Shown piece by piece: positions 14,700 through 18,982 of a DNA stretch of 18,982 nucleotides (its first letter is position 1; each line of letters starts with the position of its first letter). Source of the DNA: Myxococcota bacterium (GTDB taxonomy: Bacteria; Myxococcota_A; Polyangia; HGW-17). Location: NCBI GenBank assembly GCA_018821745.1, contig JAHJLU010000178.1, positions 1-18,982 on the forward strand, in the 5' to 3' direction. The notes under the pieces were generated by a model. The model worked only from the letters and a program-made list of their open reading frames with translations. It did no database searches and was not told the origin of the DNA. A program made the translations under genes and the position numbers.

Positions 14700-14913
14700 C
14701 TTTTTTTGCGCTTTTTTCCCCCTTCCGGATCAGGTTTTTTCTTTCGCAACGTGCATGTATCAATGAGTTTCTGGTGATTTCCCCCAAAAAAATAAAAGAG
14801 GGAAAAAATTATGGATTTGAATAGTTGCCGATCTCATATTATCCTATATTGAATGGAAAAGAAGGAAGTACATTACTTTACTTTATACTGAACTCCTCTG
14901 AAACGGTGATCCC
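14700..14913 (+). other. Intergenic region between two lipoprotein genes
   Basis: This stretch is T-rich right after the stop codon (a run of T, then GCGC, then another run of T), without a GC-rich stem before it, so I do not call a terminator. A poor inverted pair, TTTCCC ... GGGAAA, lies around 14778-14804. A promoter follows at 14817-14845. Confidence 0.4.
14817..14845 (+). promoter_or_regulatory. Candidate promoter of the Asp/Cys-repeat lipoprotein gene
   Basis: TTGAAT (14817-14822), a 17-base spacer and TATCCT (14840-14845) give 4 of 6 matches in each box with ideal spacing. The leader would be about 60 bases. The overlapping AT-rich TATATT just downstream could serve as an alternative -10 box. 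Confidence 0.4.
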
Positions 14914-16821
14914 ATGACGATTCGCAGCATTATCTTCCTGATTATGGTCAGTGCAACCCTGTTTACGTTCTCCTGTGCGGGGGGCTCCAACGAAAAAATT
15001 GAAATCTGCAATAACGGTATCGACGACGACAAGGATGGGCTCAAAGACTGTGCAGACGAAGACTGCTTCGGTGATCCAGCCTGTCCCAACAATAATAATA
15101 CCAATAACACCAATAATGTTAACAATACCAATAATGTCACTACCGAGACCGACTGTTCAAACAGCATCGACGATGACGGCGATGGTGATGTGGACTGCGA
15201 CGACGCAGACTGTTTTAATGATGTGGCCTGTGGCGAGGACTGCACCAACAACATCGACGACGATGGCGACGGTGACGTGGACTGCGACGATTCTGACTGT
15301 GCCGAACATGCTGCCTGTAATCCTGTTGAGGATTGCACCAACGGTATCGACGACGACGGCGACGGCGACGTGGACTGCGACGATGCTGACTGCGCAGCCC
15401 ATGTGAACTGCGCCGTGGAAGACTGCACCAACGGAACCGACGATGACGGCGACGGGGATATTGATTGTGCCGACAGCGATTGTCTGGGGTCTGAAGGTCC
15501 CGGTGGGATCACCTGCCAGGCAACGGAGACCTCCTGTAATGACAACGGCGACAACGATGGCGACGGGCTTGCGGACTGTCAGGACACGGACTGTGCCTCC
15601 GCCGCCAATTGTCAGGGTCCTGTAGAGAACTGCACCAACGGGATCGATGATGACAGTGACGGCTTCGCCGACTGTGCCGATCTCGATTGCGCCGGTCAGA
15701 TGGGTCCCTCGGGATTCACCTGCGAGGGGACCGAGTCCACCTGTAACGATGGCAACGACAACGACGGGGACGGCCTTGTTGATTGCGCCGATCCCAGCTG
15801 CAACAATCGTGCGGGCCCCGGCGGGATTACCTGTCAGGCGACGGAGACCAACTGCACCGACGGTGGTGACAACGATGGGGACGGCCTTGTTGACTGTAAT
15901 GACGGCGACTGCAGCGCTGCCCCCGCATGTCTCGCTGAGGTCTGCAACAACGGAATCGACGACGACGGCGACGGAGACATCGACTGCGCCGACTCACAGT
16001 GTGTGGGGAACCTCGGCCCCGGGGGTATCGCCTGCCAGGCATCGGAGACGACCTGCAACGACGGTGGCGACAATGACGGCGATGGTCTTGTGGATTGTGC
16101 CGATCCCAACTGCAACACCCGGCCAGGTCCCGGTGGGATCACCTGTCAGACCACGGAGACCAACTGCACCGATGGCGGTGACAACGACGGCGACGGTCTT
16201 ACGGACTGTTTCGACCCGAACTGCGCCGGTAATGCTGCCTGTACGGGAACCTGCGACGAGACCACGGTCTTCTGGGACAGCCCTGTCAGTTGCCCCGTGT
16301 CCCAGACCTGCGGACTCAACGCATCGGATCCCCCCGGCGCCGAGTGTCTCCCCAGCGGTGACTTCGGTGGAAACTTCTACGACAACTGTACGCTCTCCAA
16401 CACCTGCCCCTTCGGCTCAGCGTGTGTGGGTACAGCGGGTGCATATTTCTGCAAGCCCCTTTGTGATCAGGACACCAACGACACCTGCCCCCTCCCCAAC
16501 TCCATGTGTGTGGGTCCCGCGCTCACCGGGACCACATGGGAACTTTGTGAACAGGCCGATATGTGCGATGCCGTGAACCAGGACTGCCCCAACTCCGGAG
16601 ATGGCTGCTATATAGTAGATGATCTTACTTTCTGCTACTCCGCCGGGACGCTTCCCACGGGCTCCGCCTGCGGCTTCATCAATGACTGCGCACCCGGCAA
16701 TGTCTGTGCAGGTGCCCCCATCTGTTACGAATTGTGCAAGTGGGCTGTTACGCCCGACTCCTGCACTGCCGGCAGTTGTACCAATGCTCTCGGAGATCCG
16801 GTCTACGGTGTTTGCATATAG
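14914..16821 (+). CDS. Lipoprotein with 12 TSP3-like Asp/Cys repeats, 635 aa
   Basis: A hydrophobic signal sequence ends LFTFSC, with Cys21 as the likely lipid site (Thr at -3 is not ideal). Residues 31-443 consist of 12 units of the form C.NGIDDDGDGDVDCDDADC or C.DGGDNDGDGLVDCADPNC. The Asp-rich DxDxDG core resembles the calcium-binding loops of thrombospondin type 3 and EF-hand-like repeats, with cysteines added. An Asn/Thr linker (59-75) separates unit 1 from the rest. Residues 444-635 form a Cys-rich tail without the Asp repeats (for example SACGFINDCAPGNVCAG), a pattern shared with the Cys cluster of the next gene. The ribosome-binding site is weak (GGTGA, 5 bases before the ATG). I infer a calcium-dependent rod on the cell surface. 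Confidence 0.88.
   Translation: MTIRSIIFLIMVSATLFTFSCAGGSNEKIEICNNGIDDDKDGLKDCADEDCFGDPACPNNNNTNNTNNVNNTNNVTTETDCSNSIDDDGDGDVDCDDADCFNDVACGEDCTNNIDDDGDGDVDCDDSDCAEHAACNPVEDCTNGIDDDGDGDVDCDDADCAAHVNCAVEDCTNGTDDDGDGDIDCADSDCLGSEGPGGITCQATETSCNDNGDNDGDGLADCQDTDCASAANCQGPVENCTNGIDDDSDGFADCADLDCAGQMGPSGFTCEGTESTCNDGNDNDGDGLVDCADPSCNNRAGPGGITCQATETNCTDGGDNDGDGLVDCNDGDCSAAPACLAEVCNNGIDDDGDGDIDCADSQCVGNLGPGGIACQASETTCNDGGDNDGDGLVDCADPNCNTRPGPGGITCQTTETNCTDGGDNDGDGLTDCFDPNCAGNAACTGTCDETTVFWDSPVSCPVSQTCGLNASDPPGAECLPSGDFGGNFYDNCTLSNTCPFGSACVGTAGAYFCKPLCDQDTNDTCPLPNSMCVGPALTGTTWELCEQADMCDAVNQDCPNSGDGCYIVDDLTFCYSAGTLPTGSACGFINDCAPGNVCAGAPICYELCKWAVTPDSCTAGSCTNALGDPVYGVCI
15004..16242 (+). repeat. Twelve Asp/Cys repeats, partly arranged as a higher-order repeat
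   Basis: Units 7-9 (codons 234-339, bases 15613-15930) and 10-12 (codons 340-443, bases 15931-16242) are near-copies of one triple unit. Units 5-6 (codons 167-233, bases 15412-15612) look like the same triple with its middle unit missing. Units 2-4 are simpler, without the GPGGITCQATE insert. Confidence 0.85.
15088..15138 (+). repeat. Asn/Thr low-complexity linker (AATAATACC-like repeat)
   Basis: Seventeen codons encode almost only Asn with spaced Thr and Val (residues 59-75). The DNA is an imperfect AAT/ACC microsatellite-like run, the kind of sequence that changes length by slippage. In the protein it would be a flexible spacer between repeat 1 and repeats 2-12. Confidence 0.7.
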
Positions 16822-16862
16822 CCCGCTCCTTTCTAAAGAGACCATATTTGTCCAATAATCTG

Positions 16863-16885
16863 TTTTCAGGGGATTTCCCCGAAAA
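16863..16885 (+). promoter_or_regulatory. Intergenic hairpin before the multidomain lipoprotein gene
   Basis: TTTTC(A)GGGG - ATTT - CCCCGAAAA can pair over nine base pairs with one bulged A and a four-base loop. It lies 41 bases after the upstream stop codon and 31 bases before the next ATG. A U-run does not follow, so it is more likely an mRNA-stability or processing element, or a leaky terminator, than a standard Rho-independent terminator. Confidence 0.45.
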
Positions 16886-16916
16886 GATGAAAGATTGAGT
16901 ATTACTGGAGAATTCA

Positions 16917-18982
16917 ATGACCAAAAGAATCCTGCTACCCCTGTTATTACTGTTGTTTGCTTTTTCCTGTGACGACGACTCCTCCTCGGGGGAGCCGCCC
17001 CATATTATACAGGGAGCCGGTGCTCATCAGGCCTACGTGGGGATGGAGTTCTCCGTTCAGATCGTGGCCACGGACGCCGACACGACCAACCTCACCTTCA
17101 CCTTCGACGCCCCGGATATCCTCAACCAGGAGGGGCGCGCACACCCTCCCCAGATCGTCATGGCAGGCCCCCAGGCGGCCTACTTTCTTTTTACACCCAT
17201 CGCCTCCGACGTGGGGATGCACAACGTTGATATTATTGTCTCCGATGGCTCCTCCACCGACAGGATTGTGCTCAATATCGATGTGAAATCCTCCACGGGC
17301 ACCAACCCCTTCCCCGTCTTTATCGAGCCCCTGGGGAGCGGCACCACCCTTGACCTGTCCAAAGATGTCTGTATCGATGTGGAGATTCTGGTGGAGGACA
17401 ACGACTCCTCTTCGGTGGATATCTACATGGAAGACCCTATCCACGACGGGTACTCCCTGAATCAGGACTCTCCCCAGGACTTTGAGGCCATCTTCTCCTG
17501 GTGTCCCACGGCGAAACAGATCAGCGAGACGGACCGTTACACCCTCAATATTGCTGCCGATGATCGTGACGGGCACATCACCCGCAAGCGGTATGTTATT
17601 ATTCTGCGAAGAGACCTGGAGGAAAACTGCCCCGGAGAAGCGCCCGTTATTATCCACACCGCCCCCGCCGACCGGGAGACCCTTGATACCATCCTCCTTA
17701 CCTTCACGGTGACCGATGATATGGGCATCAATTCTCCTCCCATCGTTTACTACACAACGACCCAGCCTTCCAGCACGACGAATCCAGATCCTGCTGAATT
17801 TGTAGCGGTTACTGCGAATCAAACCGGAGGCGATTCCCTCTCGGGGACCTACTCTGTCCCAATCCCCAACCCCGTCCTCTCGCTGGCGGCGGGTCAATCT
17901 GCCACGGTGTGGTATTTCATCGAAGCGGAAGACAATGATGACGAGTCGGGCCCCTGCGATCATCGCACCCAGCTCCCCGATGGTTCCCTGTTCAGTTTCG
18001 ATATCACCCACCCCTCGGGAACCATTGTGGGGTCTCCACCCTGTACGGCGTGCCAGTCCGATCTCCAGTGCGGTGGTGAAAACGATCTCTGCGTCTTCCT
18101 TATGAGCGGCAGCGCTTACTGCCTCGAGGACTGCCAACTGGATCCCGACTCATGTCCCTCGGGAACCGCCTGTTCCCAGGATCCCATCACCGGATCCTCG
18201 GGAGTGTCAAGACGGCAGTGTATCCCCATCACCGGGACCTGCGGCAGCTCCGTGAGTTGCACCGATGACTCCTACGAAGATAACGACTCCCTCAGCCCTT
18301 CTCTCCCCCTCATGGGCAATATCAGCGAGACCGGGCTGAAGATGTGCTCTGATCCCTCCACGGGATATGCCGACGAGGACTGGTACCGACTCTCCCTGGG
18401 GACCACCACCCTCTCCCTCTTCGAGATCATGTTCCAGCACGGGCTGGGAGATCTGGATCTCGAGCTATACAACGGCAGCGGGACCATGCTCTCCAACTCC
18501 CTCTCCGTGACCAACAACGAGTCCATTATCGAGTGTCTTCCCGCCGGCGAATATTATGTAGCCGTCTACTCCTGGGATCTCAACCTCAACCAGACCTATG
18601 GCATGACCTTTGATCTGGTTGAAAATGGTTGCTGTGCCGATGATGCCCTCGAGGGCAATAACGATTACCAGAACGCCATGCCCGTCCTGGGTGGAGACTA
18701 TCTGGATGATCTGACCATCTGTGAAGGGGACGAGGACTGGTTCGCCATTGATCTCAACGCCGGAGACCTCCTTTTAGTCTCACTGCTCTTTGATCAGAAC
18801 ACCATGGATCAGGATCTCGATGTCTACCTCTATGACGTAAACGGGACCACCAACCTGACCCCCTGCTGTGATCCCGATAACGGTCAGTCCGGGACCTCCG
18901 ATGAGGAGCTGCTCTACGAGGCTGCGACTCCTGGGACCTATTATATTCAAGTAGTTGGATACGATAATTCGGTGAATGATTA
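16917..18982 (+). CDS. Multidomain lipoprotein with Ig-like and PPC-like domains, 3' end cut off
   Basis: My translation gives 688 codons with no stop before the window edge. The signal peptide MTKRILLPLLLLLFAFSC ends at lipid Cys18, followed by Asp-Asp-Asp. Next come an Ig/cadherin-like domain (about 28-124), a second beta-sandwich (131-232), a third (238-364, ending in FSFDIT), a cysteine cluster (376-442, CTACQSDLQC...DSCPSGTAC), and two tandem domains at 450-568 and 573-688. Those two follow the bacterial pre-peptidase C-terminal (PPC) pattern: DSYEDND, DEDWYRLSL, GDLDLELYNGSG, LPAGEYYVAVYS in the first, and GDEDWFAIDL, DLDVYLYD, TPGTYYIQVVGYDN in the second. The ATG has GGAG 7 bases upstream. 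PPC domains often sit on secreted enzymes, but no protease domain is visible here; any would lie past the edge. It follows the Asp/Cys-repeat gene by 95 bases. Confidence 0.88.
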   Translation, partial: MTKRILLPLLLLLFAFSCDDDSSSGEPPHIIQGAGAHQAYVGMEFSVQIVATDADTTNLTFTFDAPDILNQEGRAHPPQIVMAGPQAAYFLFTPIASDVGMHNVDIIVSDGSSTDRIVLNIDVKSSTGTNPFPVFIEPLGSGTTLDLSKDVCIDVEILVEDNDSSSVDIYMEDPIHDGYSLNQDSPQDFEAIFSWCPTAKQISETDRYTLNIAADDRDGHITRKRYVIILRRDLEENCPGEAPVIIHTAPADRETLDTILLTFTVTDDMGINSPPIVYYTTTQPSSTTNPDPAEFVAVTANQTGGDSLSGTYSVPIPNPVLSLAAGQSATVWYFIEAEDNDDESGPCDHRTQLPDGSLFSFDITHPSGTIVGSPPCTACQSDLQCGGENDLCVFLMSGSAYCLEDCQLDPDSCPSGTACSQDPITGSSGVSRRQCIPITGTCGSSVSCTDDSYEDNDSLSPSLPLMGNISETGLKMCSDPSTGYADEDWYRLSLGTTTLSLFEIMFQHGLGDLDLELYNGSGTMLSNSLSVTNNESIIECLPAGEYYVAVYSWDLNLNQTYGMTFDLVENGCCADDALEGNNDYQNAMPVLGGDYLDDLTICEGDEDWFAIDLNAGDLLLVSLLFDQNTMDQDLDVYLYDVNGTTNLTPCCDPDNGQSGTSDEELLYEAATPGTYYIQVVGYDNSVND

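Noticed and set aside
14700..14730. T-rich run after the six-cysteine lipoprotein as a Rho-independent terminator
   Set aside because: There is no GC-rich stem immediately before the T-run.

Overview
The window looks like chromosome of a Gram-negative bacterium from the Myxococcota or another deltaproteobacterial-type lineage. This is an inference from three things: tandem cysteine-rich repeats of the 'Myxococcus disulfide repeat' type on very large lipoproteins, a Ser/Thr kinase fused to an AAA ATPase and TPRs, and several TSP3-like Asp/Cys repeats on a lipoprotein. Base composition looks moderate (a little over half G+C by eye), so a classical high-GC Myxococcus is unlikely. I cannot name the genus. 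I see no tRNA, rRNA, CRISPR array, transposase or phage gene.

Layout. From base 1 to about 13.9 kb all real genes are on the minus strand. Read in the direction of transcription they are: a 1412-residue kinase / degenerate cyclase / ATPase / TPR protein (13889-9651); a 65-residue lipoprotein overlapping its stop codon by ATGA (9654-9457); two tandem paralogous giant cysteine-rich lipoproteins (9288-6718 and 6604-4064); an outer-membrane barrel protein with a TolB/FlgO-like N-terminus (3992-2682); an unrecognised helical cytoplasmic protein (2656-1607); and ffh, the SRP54 GTPase (1483 to beyond the left edge). A gene-free divergent region (13890-14312) separates these from three plus-strand lipoprotein genes: a small six-cysteine protein (14313-14699), a 635-residue Asp/Cys-repeat protein (14914-16821), and an Ig-like / PPC-like multidomain lipoprotein that runs off the right edge (16917 onward).

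How it fits together. Apart from ffh and the 349-residue protein, nearly everything is exported. I count six predicted lipoproteins and one outer-membrane protein, most of them disulfide- or Asp-rich and of the modular kind found on the cell surface. The kinase-ATPase is the one obvious sensor or regulator and is translationally coupled to a tiny lipoprotein. Good sigma-70-like promoters in front of 9288, 3992 and 14914 suggest that the region is a set of short transcription units rather than one operon.

Candidates for something undescribed. The first is the kinase with a cyclase-homology domain that appears to have lost catalytic residues, together with its coupled lipoprotein. The second is the pair of giant lipoproteins that keep the same 11-repeat order. 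The third is the nested higher-order repeat in the 14914 gene. None of these is proven to be a system; the functional links are inference from proximity. Start sites were chosen from ribosome-binding sites and lipoprotein signal peptides, and they often lie inside the longest open frame.
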